Of a stretch of DNA of 64,000 nucleotides, positions 1 to 7,718 are shown piece by piece (the first letter of the stretch is position 1; the number at the start of each line of letters is the position of its first letter). This stretch comes from Bacteroidales bacterium (lineage in GTDB: Bacteria; Bacteroidota; Bacteroidia; Bacteroidales; F082), in the NCBI GenBank assembly GCA_017395365.1, contig JAFPUN010000002.1:49126-113125 (forward strand), read 5' to 3'. Below the pieces are notes generated by a model that ran no database searches, had not been told where the DNA came from, and was given only the letters and a program-made list of their open reading frames with translations. Made by a program: the position numbers and the translations under genes.

Positions 1-239
1 ACATCAACCGCCAGAAGACGCAGGAACGTGAGCGCGACCTCAACGACACGACGCAAGTCGAGCCAAAAGATTATGTGGCGATTTCAAAGGATTATTACGC
101 CCAGCTCTTCGAGCATTATGGCATCACCGACAGCATCTTCACACAGAACCTCAAATACTACACCGAGCATCCCGCCGACTTGGAGCGCATCATGGACTCG
201 GTGATGCAGCGGCTGATGAAGGAACAGGCAGAGCCCTGA
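1..239 (+). CDS. DUF4296 domain protein, C-terminal part
   Basis: Only the last 78 codons are present; the frame is open from base 3 and stops with TGA at 237-239. The readable end contains the pattern YYAQLFEHYGITDSIF, then LKYYTEHPADLERIMDSV. This matches the repeated 'y-y-x-h-gIt-x-x-F-x-x-s-l-x-Y-y' signature of the Bacteroidota family DUF4296, usually a small lipoprotein of unknown function. The start, and any signal peptide, lies left of the window. The family call rests on this motif alone and no function can be assigned. Confidence 0.7.
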   Translation, partial: INRQKTQERERDLNDTTQVEPKDYVAISKDYYAQLFEHYGITDSIFTQNLKYYTEHPADLERIMDSVMQRLMKEQAEP

Positions 240-249
240 AGGGGCGAGA

Positions 250-266
250 CGGTGTCAACCTCTGCC
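250..266. repeat. Inverted copy of the RAYT-flanking repeat
   Basis: CGGTGTCAACCTCTGCC lies 51 bp before the transposase start. It matches 15 of 17 bases of the reverse complement of GGCAGGGGTTTACACCG, which follows the transposase at 812-828. The transposase gene is therefore bracketed by inverted short repeats. Confidence 0.6.
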
Positions 267-317
267 CTTCGTTGTGTTTATAATGTCAAACATTATCAAA
301 TGAAATAAAACATCATC

Positions 318-773
318 ATGGCCAGCACATTAGTCCAGCAATATATACACATCGTATTCCATACGAAATGCACCAGCATCACCATGCGTGAAGAGGATTT
401 AGGGCGTATTTTCGATTATGTAGGGGGCATCATTCGAAACATCGACGGAGTTTCCATACAGGTGGGAGGTCGTCCCGACCACATCCACATTTTGGCATCC
501 ATGCCAAAAACCATGAGCCTAGCCGAATTTGTCAGAACCATTAAATCCAACAGCAGCAAGTGGGTGAAAACATTGGACAGCTATTATGAGCCATTCATGT
601 GGCAGGTAGGCTATGGGGCATTCAGCGTCAGCGCTTCAGTGTTGGACAAAGTCGCCAGATATATCAAAAACCAGAAATCACATCATGACAAACAAACCTA
701 CGTCGATGAATACAAACAATTCTTGGATGCATACCATATTGAATATGACGAACGGTATGCGTTCGGGGATTGA
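318..773 (+). CDS. REP-associated tyrosine transposase (Y1 transposase, IS200/IS605 superfamily)
   Basis: A 151-residue HUH/Y1 single-strand DNA transposase. The HUH motif is DHIHIL with His55 and His57. The presumed nucleophile is Tyr115 in RYIKNQ, following the family-typical segment GYGAFSVS (residues 98-105). Length is normal for the family, and the start is the ATG just after CATCATC. Enzymes of this type cut and rejoin single-stranded DNA at small hairpins. The gene stands alone: no TnpB-like gene and no IS200-type ends are visible. It is flanked by inverted short repeats (250-266 and 805-909), which is the arrangement expected for a RAYT rather than a selfish IS200. The reading frame is intact, so it may be active. 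It sits between a DUF4296 gene and a convergent lipoprotein gene. Confidence 0.9.
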   Translation: MASTLVQQYIHIVFHTKCTSITMREEDLGRIFDYVGGIIRNIDGVSIQVGGRPDHIHILASMPKTMSLAEFVRTIKSNSSKWVKTLDSYYEPFMWQVGYGAFSVSASVLDKVARYIKNQKSHHDKQTYVDEYKQFLDAYHIEYDERYAFGD

Positions 774-804
774 ATTTTGTCGGCTTGCGGACGGCTCGTC
801 CGCA

Positions 805-909
805 TTTTTTCGGCAGGGGTTTACACCGCCAGAATTGATTATTCCCGTTTTTTTTGTCGGCAAGGGTTTACACCCCATTTCGCCGTTTTTTTCGGCAGGG
901 GTTTACACC
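805..909. repeat. Three direct copies of a REP-like repeat
   Basis: Three copies of T-tract + CGGCAGGGGTTTACACC end near 828, 873 and 909; the middle copy reads TCGGCAAGGGTTTACACC. Each is preceded by a run of six or seven T. They lie directly downstream of the transposase and are the likely substrate sequences of that enzyme. They occupy most of the gap to the next gene. Confidence 0.7.
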
Positions 910-945
910 ACCTGCCTGCGAAGCTGTCACCCTTTCAGGGTTCCG

Positions 946-2007
946 TTATTTCTTCAATTCCTGGGCAATCAAATCATTCAGTTTCTTCGCGGCATCCAAT
1001 AGCATGCTTTCGTCCGTCGGGACGGGCACAGGCTTTGTGTTCAGGCGGCTCAAGGTCTCCGACGAGCAGGCCTCGCGGTCGCCCTTGATGGTGGTGTAGT
1101 CGTTCTTGAAGGTAGAGGTCACTTCGAAGGGAACTGTCGCCTTCTCAAATGTACGGTAACCGTCACAATCCATGTATTTTATCGTTCCTGAAACCGCCAC
1201 GCTTTTGTTCTGTGAATGATCAGTTACTATTACAGTCTTTCCCTCATTAGTTTCCTTAAAGGTAACTTCATCAAGACGGTTAGGGGTAATTTGAATGTCA
1301 TCTACAACAACGAGCATTTGAGCATCACCCCGTCTTGGTATCTTCCAGCTTGAAGAACACACCACATTTTCAGTAACCTCGCCTTCGTCGAAAGCCATTA
1401 CAGCATCGGCAAACTCCACCAACAAGGGACGTTCATCCTTACCCACAACTACAATCTCTACATGGTCACACGAAAGCAGGAGCATTTTCTTTTGCAATAA
1501 TGGCAGGTTGCTGTTCTCCTTATTGGTACGTCTCAACTGTTTGACATACTTTTCCGCCTCTACGGCATCCTCTTTTGAGCCTGAATCAAGCAGTTGGTTG
1601 GCCTTCGCCACCAAGAAAGCCTCTGCATGGTTGCGTGCCACCATCATGTCCTCATCAAGGTCGAGCTTCACATAGTTCATATCGTTTTTGACTTGGGTCG
1701 GGAAGCAGGCCAAGGCGTCGTTGCGGCCTTTCATGCTGCAATAACGCTGGTAGATTTCGGGCCACACATCGGGTTGACCCGTGGCCTTCAAGGCCTGTAT
1801 GCGCTCGTGGTCGGCCTGATTGGCCTTGTGGTAGGAAGCCGCCACATAGTTGATATGCTTGGCGTTCATGTCGCCGTCGCAGATGTCGGGCGCCACGCGC
1901 TGGATCACCTGGTCATATTCTTGGGCTTCATAGAGTTTCTTGGTCGTGTTGCAGGCAGTCAGCATCGCGCCGAACAACAAAGCGGGAATCAGTCGGAGGT
2001 ATTTCAT
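946..2007 (-). CDS. Hypothetical lipoprotein
   Basis: 353 residues, start ATG at 2005-2007. The N-terminus MKYLRLIPALLFGAMLTAC is a lipoprotein signal with lipobox LTAC and acylated Cys19, so the mature protein should sit on the periplasmic or outer membrane. The remaining sequence is helical and charged in the first half (short repeat-like helices around residues 25-175, with TPR-like spacing), followed by a beta-rich second half. A Cys pair and several isolated Cys are present (CDGD, CSMKGRND, CSSSWKIP). I do not recognise a family. It is convergent with the transposase gene and divergent from the polyprenyl synthase gene. Confidence 0.7.
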   Translation of the reverse strand: MKYLRLIPALLFGAMLTACNTTKKLYEAQEYDQVIQRVAPDICDGDMNAKHINYVAASYHKANQADHERIQALKATGQPDVWPEIYQRYCSMKGRNDALACFPTQVKNDMNYVKLDLDEDMMVARNHAEAFLVAKANQLLDSGSKEDAVEAEKYVKQLRRTNKENSNLPLLQKKMLLLSCDHVEIVVVGKDERPLLVEFADAVMAFDEGEVTENVVCSSSWKIPRRGDAQMLVVVDDIQITPNRLDEVTFKETNEGKTVIVTDHSQNKSVAVSGTIKYMDCDGYRTFEKATVPFEVTSTFKNDYTTIKGDREACSSETLSRLNTKPVPVPTDESMLLDAAKKLNDLIAQELKK

Positions 2008-2071
2008 TGATTCAATTATTGATTACTTTACTCATAGCGCTATACTGGGATGCGTGACTCCATGTCTTCAT

Positions 2072-2190
2072 CGTCATGGCGGAGGGACATCCGCCATCTC
2101 CTAAGCAAGAAGAGAGACTCGTTTGCTTTAGGAGATTGACTCGCTCCGCATCGTCGAATCTTCGATTTGCGGATCGAGTCCGCAATGACG
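2072..2190. repeat. Interspersed palindromic element, copy 1
   Basis: The element starts CGTCATGGCGGAGGGACATC and ends with a matching inverted arm (GGATCGAGTCCGCAATGACG). About 30 bp of its left arm is nearly identical to an element on the opposite strand at 25881-25969. The internal sequence is divergent. It occupies much of the roughly 310 bp gap between the lipoprotein gene and the polyprenyl synthase gene. Confidence 0.75.
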
Positions 2191-2287
2191 GCTGTCGAGT
2201 CTCGTAGTCACGCAGTCTCACAGTCTCGCGTCAATAAAGAAAAACTACAAATTTCGCTCCAAATTATCCTTTTCCAGCGAAAATCTT

Positions 2288-2295
2288 TAATTTTG
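2288..2295 (+). promoter_or_regulatory. -7 box of the polyprenyl synthase promoter
   Basis: TAATTTTG fits the Bacteroidota -7 consensus TAnnTTTG and lies 22 bp before the ATG of the downstream gene. Confidence 0.6.
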
Positions 2296-2317
2296 TGGCA
2301 TCGAAACCTCAATTTTC

Positions 2318-3289
2318 ATGGAAAAAATAAAGCAACTGCAACAGGATTTCGCCGAATTCTTGGCGAACACCAACTTCAACGGACAACCGAAGGAGTTATA
2401 CGAACCCATTGCCTACACCATTTTGCAAAGCGGCAAACGCCTCCGCCCGATGCTCTGCCTCTTGGCCAACGAACTATTTGACGGCGACGAGCAGCAAGCC
2501 CTTTGGCCCGCCTTGGCCTTGGAGACCTTCCACAACTTTACCCTCATCCACGACGACATCATGGACAAGGCACCCATGCGCCGCGGAATGCCGACGGTCT
2601 ACCAAAAATGGAACGCCGACATTGCCATCCTCTCTGGCGACGCTATGCTGGCTCAAGCCTTCCAATATGCGCTGAAACCCGATAAAGGCGCCGAACTCGC
2701 CCGACAACTCGGCAAGGTAGCCATCGAGATATGCGAAGGCCAGCAGATGGACCTCAACTTCGAGACCCTCGGCAACGTCACCATCCCCGAATATCTCGAG
2801 ATGATCCGCCTGAAGACCGCCGTCCTCTTGGCCACGGCCTTACAGATGGGCGCCACAGTAGCGGGAGCAAAAGAAACTGACATACAACACCTCTACGACT
2901 TTGGCATCAACCTGGGCATGAGCTTCCAACTGCAGGACGACATCCTCGACCTCTACAGCGATGTGGCGGTGTTCGGCAAGCGCCATGGCGGCGACATTGC
3001 CGACAACAAGAAGACCTACCTTTATCTGAAGGCGCTCGAAATGGCTTCCGAAAAAGACCGCAAGCGCCTCGAACAGCTTTTCGCCCTGCGCATCGGCCAC
3101 GACGAAGAGGAAAAAATCGAAGAGGTGCAATCCATCTACGACCGTCTTCAGGTGCGCGAGGCTGTCGAGCAGGTCATGCTCGACTATGACCACAAGGCTT
3201 TCGCGGCCTTGGAAGCCATCGACTTGCCTGAAGAAAGGAAAACACATCTTCGCACTTACGCGGAACTACTGTCGGGAAGGAAAAAATAA
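2318..3289 (+). CDS. Polyprenyl (isoprenyl) diphosphate synthase
   Basis: A 323-residue trans-prenyltransferase that condenses isopentenyl diphosphate with allylic diphosphates. The first Asp-rich motif DDIMD is at residues 79-83, followed by Arg88-Arg89. The second Asp-rich motif DDILD is at 207-211. The KRLRP diphosphate-binding segment is at 40-44. The spacing DDxxD, without the two extra residues of bacterial FPP synthases, and aromatic residues just before the motif (FHNFTLIHDD) resemble Bacteroidota short-chain (FPP/GGPP) synthases. Product length cannot be read with certainty. The gene has its own promoter and a hairpin terminator, so it is probably monocistronic. Confidence 0.92.
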   Translation: MEKIKQLQQDFAEFLANTNFNGQPKELYEPIAYTILQSGKRLRPMLCLLANELFDGDEQQALWPALALETFHNFTLIHDDIMDKAPMRRGMPTVYQKWNADIAILSGDAMLAQAFQYALKPDKGAELARQLGKVAIEICEGQQMDLNFETLGNVTIPEYLEMIRLKTAVLLATALQMGATVAGAKETDIQHLYDFGINLGMSFQLQDDILDLYSDVAVFGKRHGGDIADNKKTYLYLKALEMASEKDRKRLEQLFALRIGHDEEEKIEEVQSIYDRLQVREAVEQVMLDYDHKAFAALEAIDLPEERKTHLRTYAELLSGRKK

Positions 3290-3311
3290 GACCACGATAA
3301 CAATAAAAAAG

Positions 3312-3356
3312 AATGCGGAACAGAAGGCTCAAACCTCTATTCCGCATTTTTTGTTT
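3312..3356. terminator. Bidirectional Rho-independent terminator
   Basis: The perfect 9-bp stem AATGCGGAA/TTCCGCATT has A-rich sequence on its left and TTTTTTGTTTT on its right. It can serve both the polyprenyl synthase gene (+) and the convergent Cys-rich gene (-). Confidence 0.8.
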
Positions 3357-3375
3357 TAGCGAATCTCAAGAAAGA

Positions 3376-3807
3376 CTATTTTTCAGACTTTTCAGTACCT
3401 TCGTTTTTTTTGAGTTCCGGTTTCCGCGCGGCTCTCTTGGATTGTCTGTCGACCTTCAGAGCCTTCTTCTCTTCCTTCAAAACTTTCTTCTCGGCGCAGT
3501 GTTTGCCATCCTTGCATTCCACTTTCTTCTCGGCGCAGCAATCACCTTGTTTTTTCTCCACCTTCTTGTCAGCGCAGCAATCGCCTTGCTTTTTCTCTAC
3601 CTTCTTGGTGTCACAGCACTCGGCCTTCTTTTGCTCCACAGGCTTCTGAGTGTCCGTCGAAAGCGTAGGTTTCTCCTTCTTTTCCACTACGGCAGTCGTC
3701 TCCGATTTCTTAGTTTTCACTTCTACAGTTTGTGCGGTCGCATCTTGGATGCCCAAGGCACTAATGGCGAAGAAAGCCAAAGCGCCAAATAAGATTGATT
3801 TCTTCAT
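3376..3807 (-). CDS. Exported Lys/Glu-rich protein with di-cysteine repeats
   Basis: 143 residues, start ATG at 3805-3807. Residues 1-25 form a signal peptide (hydrophobic FGALAFFAISALG, cleavage near ATAQ). The mature part is almost entirely Lys, Glu, Asp, Ala and Thr. It carries three near-identical units of about 13 residues, each with a CC pair (AECCDTKKVEKKQ, GDCCADKKVEKKQ, GDCCAEKKVECKD), followed by a single-Cys unit (GKHCAEKK). The C-terminal tail is highly basic. It matches no family I recognise. Regular vicinal cysteines on a charged scaffold suggest metal binding or redox buffering in the periplasm, but this is inference. The gene is single and lies convergent to polyprenyl synthase and downstream of queA on the same strand. 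Confidence 0.75.
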   Translation of the reverse strand: MKKSILFGALAFFAISALGIQDATAQTVEVKTKKSETTAVVEKKEKPTLSTDTQKPVEQKKAECCDTKKVEKKQGDCCADKKVEKKQGDCCAEKKVECKDGKHCAEKKVLKEEKKALKVDRQSKRAARKPELKKNEGTEKSEK

Positions 3808-3864
3808 GTTGATAGGGTTTAATTAAGTTTACAAATGAATATCTAGCAAAAATCGTTCCAAAAA

Positions 3865-5076
3865 TCAAGGCAGGAAGAGGCAGCTGTCGCCATAACTCAA
3901 GAAGCGGAAGCCCTGGTCGAGGGCAAAGCGGTAGCAGTCCTTCCAACGCTCACCGATGAGGGCTGAGACCAACAGCAACAGTGTACTCTTCGGTTGGTGA
4001 AAATTGGTAATCAAGCCCGTGATGATATGCATCTTGTAACTCGGCGCTATCATCAAGGCTGTACTGGCTTCAAGCCTGGTGAGACCATGCTTGTCGAGAT
4101 AAGCCAAAATGCCTTGCAGGGCTTCTGTGGCCGACAAGGGTGCATGTGTTTCGTAAGGGAACCATTGCTCCACATGCAAAGGCCGCAATGCATCCCCTTG
4201 CTCCTTTAGCATCACGCCTATCCAATAGAGGCTTTCCAAGGTACGGGTACTAGTGGTGCCCACAGGAATGATGGGCTTTCCAAAATATTGTATTAGATCT
4301 TCAATCAATGACTTACGAACGATGATAGTCTCCGAGTGCATGGCATGTTCGCCAATAGTCTCAGTGGCCACTGGACGGAAAGTGCCCGCACCTACATGGA
4401 GCGTGACCTCATCGAAGCCAAAACCTTCGTCGCGCAGTTCAGCGATAAGCGGTTGTGTGAAATGCAGACCTGCCGTGGGAGCAGCCACCGAGCCGTCATA
4501 ACGGGCGAAGACGGTCTGATAACGGTCGCGGTCGTCAGGTTCGGCATCACGATGCAGGTAGGGCGGCAACGGTATCTCGCCTGCTGCCTCGAGTACAGCG
4601 GCAAACGACAGGTGTTCAGGAATCCATGAGAACTCGATCTCGGAATACTGGTCATTATGTGCCAAACGTTCGGCAAACAAGGTCACCTTCTCCCCTTTTA
4701 CCGACAACTCCATCGAAAGTTTGCCTTCCTTCCAACGCTTGGCATTGCCGACCAGGCATTTCCACCGTACGGGCGAGCAAGCCGAAAACGCCATCTGGTA
4801 GTCTTGTTCAGGCTCAAGACAGAACACCTCGATGCGCGATCCCGTGGTCTTGTGGAACTGAAGACGCGCCCGGATGACTTTGGTCTCGTTGAAGACCAAC
4901 AAAGCATCTTTGGGCAGGTACTCACCCACATGCTTGAACTGGGATTCACTTATCACATTGTCTTTCAGCACCAACAGCTTCGAAGCATCGCGCTCTGCCA
5001 AAGGGTATTTGGCGATGCGGTCATCGGGCAAGGGATAGTCGTAGGCTTCAATGGAAATGTCTTTTACCATATTCAT
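3865..5076 (-). CDS. queA: S-adenosylmethionine:tRNA ribosyltransferase-isomerase
   Basis: This enzyme transfers and isomerises the ribosyl moiety of AdoMet onto 7-aminomethyl-7-deazaguanine in tRNA, making epoxyqueuosine. Family hallmarks are YDYPLPDDRIAKYPL at the N-terminus, the long central segment VAAPTAGLHFT, and FGKPIIPVGTTSTRTLESLYW. The C-terminal region contains LITNFHQPKSTLLLLVSALIG. About 400 residues is normal for Bacteroidota QueA. The frame extends to a TTG at 5094, but that codon overlaps the TACTTTTG promoter box (5092-5099). Translation must therefore begin at the ATG at 5076 or at the ATG at 5070 (MVKDISIEAY). It is divergent from the GtrA gene. Confidence 0.95.
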   Translation of the reverse strand: MNMVKDISIEAYDYPLPDDRIAKYPLAERDASKLLVLKDNVISESQFKHVGEYLPKDALLVFNETKVIRARLQFHKTTGSRIEVFCLEPEQDYQMAFSACSPVRWKCLVGNAKRWKEGKLSMELSVKGEKVTLFAERLAHNDQYSEIEFSWIPEHLSFAAVLEAAGEIPLPPYLHRDAEPDDRDRYQTVFARYDGSVAAPTAGLHFTQPLIAELRDEGFGFDEVTLHVGAGTFRPVATETIGEHAMHSETIIVRKSLIEDLIQYFGKPIIPVGTTSTRTLESLYWIGVMLKEQGDALRPLHVEQWFPYETHAPLSATEALQGILAYLDKHGLTRLEASTALMIAPSYKMHIITGLITNFHQPKSTLLLLVSALIGERWKDCYRFALDQGFRFLSYGDSCLFLP

Positions 5077-5091
5077 CGTTGAAATTTTGCG

Positions 5092-5119
5092 CAAAAGTAG
5101 GGATTTATTCCTATTTTTG
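5092..5119. promoter_or_regulatory. Divergent promoter pair for queA and the GtrA gene
   Basis: On the minus strand TACTTTTG (5092-5099) faces queA. On the plus strand TATTTTTG (5112-5119) faces the GtrA gene, with a TTG at 5087-5089 as its -33 element. The two -7 boxes are only 12 bp apart, so the two promoters overlap. Their position rules out upstream start codons for both genes. Confidence 0.7.
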
Positions 5120-5138
5120 CGCCGTTAAAGCAAAAGAG

Positions 5139-5549
5139 ATGGTCCCCTTGCCCCTAAAAATAGAACTGACCCGTGAGTTTCTGCTGAAGTTCCTGAAATT
5201 CGGCGTGGTTGGCCTGTCAGGCGTATTCGTCAACTTCGGCGTCACCTATGTCTGCAAGGAATGGTTCAAGTGGAACAAATATTTGAGCAACATCCTAGGG
5301 TTCGTCTTTGCCGCCACCACCAACTACATCCTCAACCGGGTGTGGACCTTCCAGAGCACCAACCCACAAATCGGGGTGGAATACCTCAAATATTTTGTCA
5401 TTGCGCTCATCGGCTTGGGCATCGACACGCTGACTGTCTATCTGCTCAACGGCAAGCTGAAATGGAACTTCTACCTCAGCAAGGTGTTTGCCGTGGGCGC
5501 CTCCACACTGTGGAATTTCTTCGGAAATCTGCTGTTTACATTTGCCTAA
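5139..5549 (+). CDS. GtrA-family membrane protein
   Basis: 136 residues from the ATG at 5139; a longer frame from 5079 runs through the promoter and is rejected. The GtrA fold is clear: four hydrophobic helices, roughly residues 18-38, 48-66, 84-104 and 113-134. It carries the family motifs FLKFGVVGLSGVFVNFGVTY and NYILNRVWTF. GtrA proteins are thought to move polyprenyl-phosphate sugars across the inner membrane for surface glycan modification. No glycosyltransferase partner is adjacent. The 3' end overlaps the convergent cytidine deaminase gene by 4 bp. Confidence 0.9.
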   Translation: MVPLPLKIELTREFLLKFLKFGVVGLSGVFVNFGVTYVCKEWFKWNKYLSNILGFVFAATTNYILNRVWTFQSTNPQIGVEYLKYFVIALIGLGIDTLTVYLLNGKLKWNFYLSKVFAVGASTLWNFFGNLLFTFA

Positions 5550-6031
5550 CCAAGGAACTTATCCAAAAAGATAAATGGCATCAACGACTCGATGCCATCG
5601 AAGGCAAAGACGGGACCCGTCTCACCTTGGCATAGCACGCGCAGCGGCTGCTTCGACAACTGCTCCACCTCCACCATCACCTGACGGCAGGCACCGCAAG
5701 GGGCGACAGGCTCATCAATGGTTTTGCTGGTAGAATAGGCCGTCACCGCCAAGGCTTCGAAAGGCACATTGGGGTACTTGGCCATGGCTGCGAACATCGC
5801 CACACGCTCGGCACACAAACCACTAGGATAGGCAGCGTTCTCGATATTGTTGCCCGTCACAACCTCGCCGTTGGCCAAACGCACCGCAGCACCCACATTG
5901 AACTTGGAATAGGGCGCATAGGCATTGCGAGCCGCCTCGTGGGAAAGCCGCAACAATTCAGCATCGCTCGGGTCGAGTTCCTCAAGATGATCGTAAACAG
6001 TGTAAGGGCAAATAAGGCGTTCTTTTTTCAT
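5546..6031 (-). CDS. cdd: Cytidine deaminase
   Basis: A 161-residue zinc enzyme that deaminates cytidine and deoxycytidine to uridine and deoxyuridine in pyrimidine salvage. Zinc and catalytic residues are Cys73 and Glu75 in LCAER and Cys112/Cys115 in PCGACRQ. The substrate segment FNVGAAV (44-50) and NIENAAYPS (62-70) are present. The frame is open much further upstream, but the promoter box TATCTTTG at 6061-6068 places the start at the ATG at 6031. The length matches tetrameric bacterial deaminases with an N-terminal extension. The 3' end overlaps the GtrA gene end by 4 bp, so the two transcripts converge. Confidence 0.93.
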   Translation of the reverse strand: MKKERLICPYTVYDHLEELDPSDAELLRLSHEAARNAYAPYSKFNVGAAVRLANGEVVTGNNIENAAYPSGLCAERVAMFAAMAKYPNVPFEALAVTAYSTSKTIDEPVAPCGACRQVMVEVEQLSKQPLRVLCQGETGPVFAFDGIESLMPFIFLDKFLG

Positions 6032-6060
6032 GATGGCATCATTTTTCATCCATGATGCTG

Positions 6061-6068
6061 CAAAGATA
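6061..6068 (-). promoter_or_regulatory. -7 box for cdd
   Basis: On the minus strand this reads TATCTTTG followed by CAG, a good Bacteroidota -7 element 30 bp before the chosen start. Confidence 0.65.
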
Positions 6069-6080
6069 AGGAAAAAAACC

Positions 6081-7718
6081 TTATTGATTGACATCCACAC
6101 TTCTTTGAGGCTTGGCAAACAGCAACAAAGCCATAAAAAAGGCAAACAGGGTGGCACCCGCTTGGGTCTCAAGGGTGTCTTCGGGGAACATAGAGAGCAG
6201 CATGATGCAGAAAAACACCAAGTATAAATACGTATGGTTTTTTCGAGAAGCAAACCAAGGATAGAACAGCACAAAGAGGAAAAACGCCAAGCCTACAAGG
6301 CCAAAGGCCACGGCAATGGCCAAGTATTGATTATGTGCGCGAAAGCGATACTCCTCCTGCAAAGGCGAATGAATCTCATCATAGGCCTGACTGAATGCCT
6401 GTGGCACATCGCCCGTACCCACACCAAACCATGGATGCTGACCTATGAGGTGCAGCGAAGCCCTCGTGAACTCGATACGCTGCGAGAGCGAGCCTCCGTT
6501 AGGGTTGTTGTATTTGCGATAAAGACCGTACTCAAACAAGGTCGACGAGAGACGGGCCCGCAAGCCAGGATGCTGCCAGTTGTTGTAGTTGGCCACCCCC
6601 TGCTCGATGTTATGGATATCCTCGTCTGTCAATGCCATGACACCTTGCGCGTCCTTGCGCAGACCTTTCGAGGTGAGATAACGAGCCAATGTAGGCTCTA
6701 ACATCACGCCAGCCGAATCGTTCAAAGGAAGCGCACTACGCTGCTGCCATGCCTCCTGTAGTTCCTTGCGGCAATAGTAAAGCCCAACATATTTCCCGTC
6801 TTCCACGGGGTTGTGTATGGTATCGTGCCAATAGTCGTTGCCTTGGGCCGTCTTCTTCTCCAAAGTGGCGAAGTCAACGGGCTCAACCTTCAACAAGGGC
6901 TTCATTTCGTGCCACACAACAAGGAATCCCGTAACGACCACAGCCACTAACAAGGCGGCAATGGCGATGCGCCAACCCCAAGCTTTTTGCCAACGCAGGA
7001 AGGCATAGACGGCCGAAACAAGGACAACCGCTGCCAAAATCACATAGCCTGTCAGCGATTCGAAGATATAGATCTGATAGGCGAACCACAGCCAAATGAA
7101 CCACATCAAAAACTGATTCACAGCCACTTTCACCCCAAAAGCAGGAACGCCATGTCCCCTCGGAACGCGCATCTTGAAAATATAATAGCCGATGACGGCC
7201 ATGCTGAATACGATGTTGAGGCAGAAGCGGATGTGACTGATGAAATGCGAGATTTCACGGACATCTTCGTAGTCATGTCTCCAATAGGATATGCTACTGA
7301 ACAATGTGGCAATGAATACCGAGAGCACATAGACGAGCATGACGAAATCGAAACGCTTGCGGTCCAAAGGCGGCATGCTCGAAAGGACGAAAGGCATGAC
7401 CAGAATGGGGAGCTTGACACGCAAATCCTTAAGGGCATACTCGAAATCGGAGGTCCACAAGAGGCCTACGACATGCATAAGATAAAAGGCTACCAGAAGG
7501 ACGGCGGCTTTGTTGTGCCAAAAGCGGGAGAGTTTTGTTTTAATCCCCCCGGTCCCCTTAAAAGGGGAAGTAAGGGCATCAACAAGCCAGACGAGGACCA
7601 GCCAGAACTGCGACATGCCCATGAGGAAGGGCGAGAGGGTGAGTCCCACGGCCACCATCAACAAGCCTAGAAGATAGGCTTGGTTGACATAGGGTCGTAT
7701 GGAAACCTTGGAGGTCAT
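6081..7718 (-). CDS. O-antigen ligase-like polymerase/ligase (Wzy_C family)
   Basis: 545 residues with about ten to twelve hydrophobic helices: N-terminal helices from residue 15, a cluster at 215-275, and a C-terminal cluster at 460-540. Between the clusters lies a long periplasmic loop (residues about 280-455). The Wzy_C signature is GVGTGD...RAHNQYLAIAVAFGLVGL near residues 440-475, containing the His conserved in WaaL ligases. The protein probably attaches or polymerises a polyprenyl-linked glycan in the inner membrane. Its ATG overlaps the stop of the upstream S41 protease gene (TAATG), implying translational coupling. Oddity: residues 50-60 (TSPFKGTGGIK) are encoded by a dispersed palindromic repeat. 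The large loop is unusual, and a WaaL role rather than another Wzy-type enzyme is not proven. Confidence 0.85.
   Translation of the reverse strand: MTSKVSIRPYVNQAYLLGLLMVAVGLTLSPFLMGMSQFWLVLVWLVDALTSPFKGTGGIKTKLSRFWHNKAAVLLVAFYLMHVVGLLWTSDFEYALKDLRVKLPILVMPFVLSSMPPLDRKRFDFVMLVYVLSVFIATLFSSISYWRHDYEDVREISHFISHIRFCLNIVFSMAVIGYYIFKMRVPRGHGVPAFGVKVAVNQFLMWFIWLWFAYQIYIFESLTGYVILAAVVLVSAVYAFLRWQKAWGWRIAIAALLVAVVVTGFLVVWHEMKPLLKVEPVDFATLEKKTAQGNDYWHDTIHNPVEDGKYVGLYYCRKELQEAWQQRSALPLNDSAGVMLEPTLARYLTSKGLRKDAQGVMALTDEDIHNIEQGVANYNNWQHPGLRARLSSTLFEYGLYRKYNNPNGGSLSQRIEFTRASLHLIGQHPWFGVGTGDVPQAFSQAYDEIHSPLQEEYRFRAHNQYLAIAVAFGLVGLAFFLFVLFYPWFASRKNHTYLYLVFFCIMLLSMFPEDTLETQAGATLFAFFMALLLFAKPQRSVDVNQ
7541..7570. 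repeat. Palindrome-like repeat inside the O-antigen ligase gene
   Basis: The sequence CCCCCCGGTCCCCTTAAAAG followed by GGGAAG is a GC-rich near-palindrome in a coding region. It is translated in frame as SPFKGTGGI. It resembles dispersed Bacteroidota palindromes rather than transmembrane-protein sequence. Confidence 0.45.

Noticed and set aside
613-1002. Open frame overlapping the transposase end and the downstream repeats
   Set aside because: It reads through the repeats in the wrong frame and has no initiation context.
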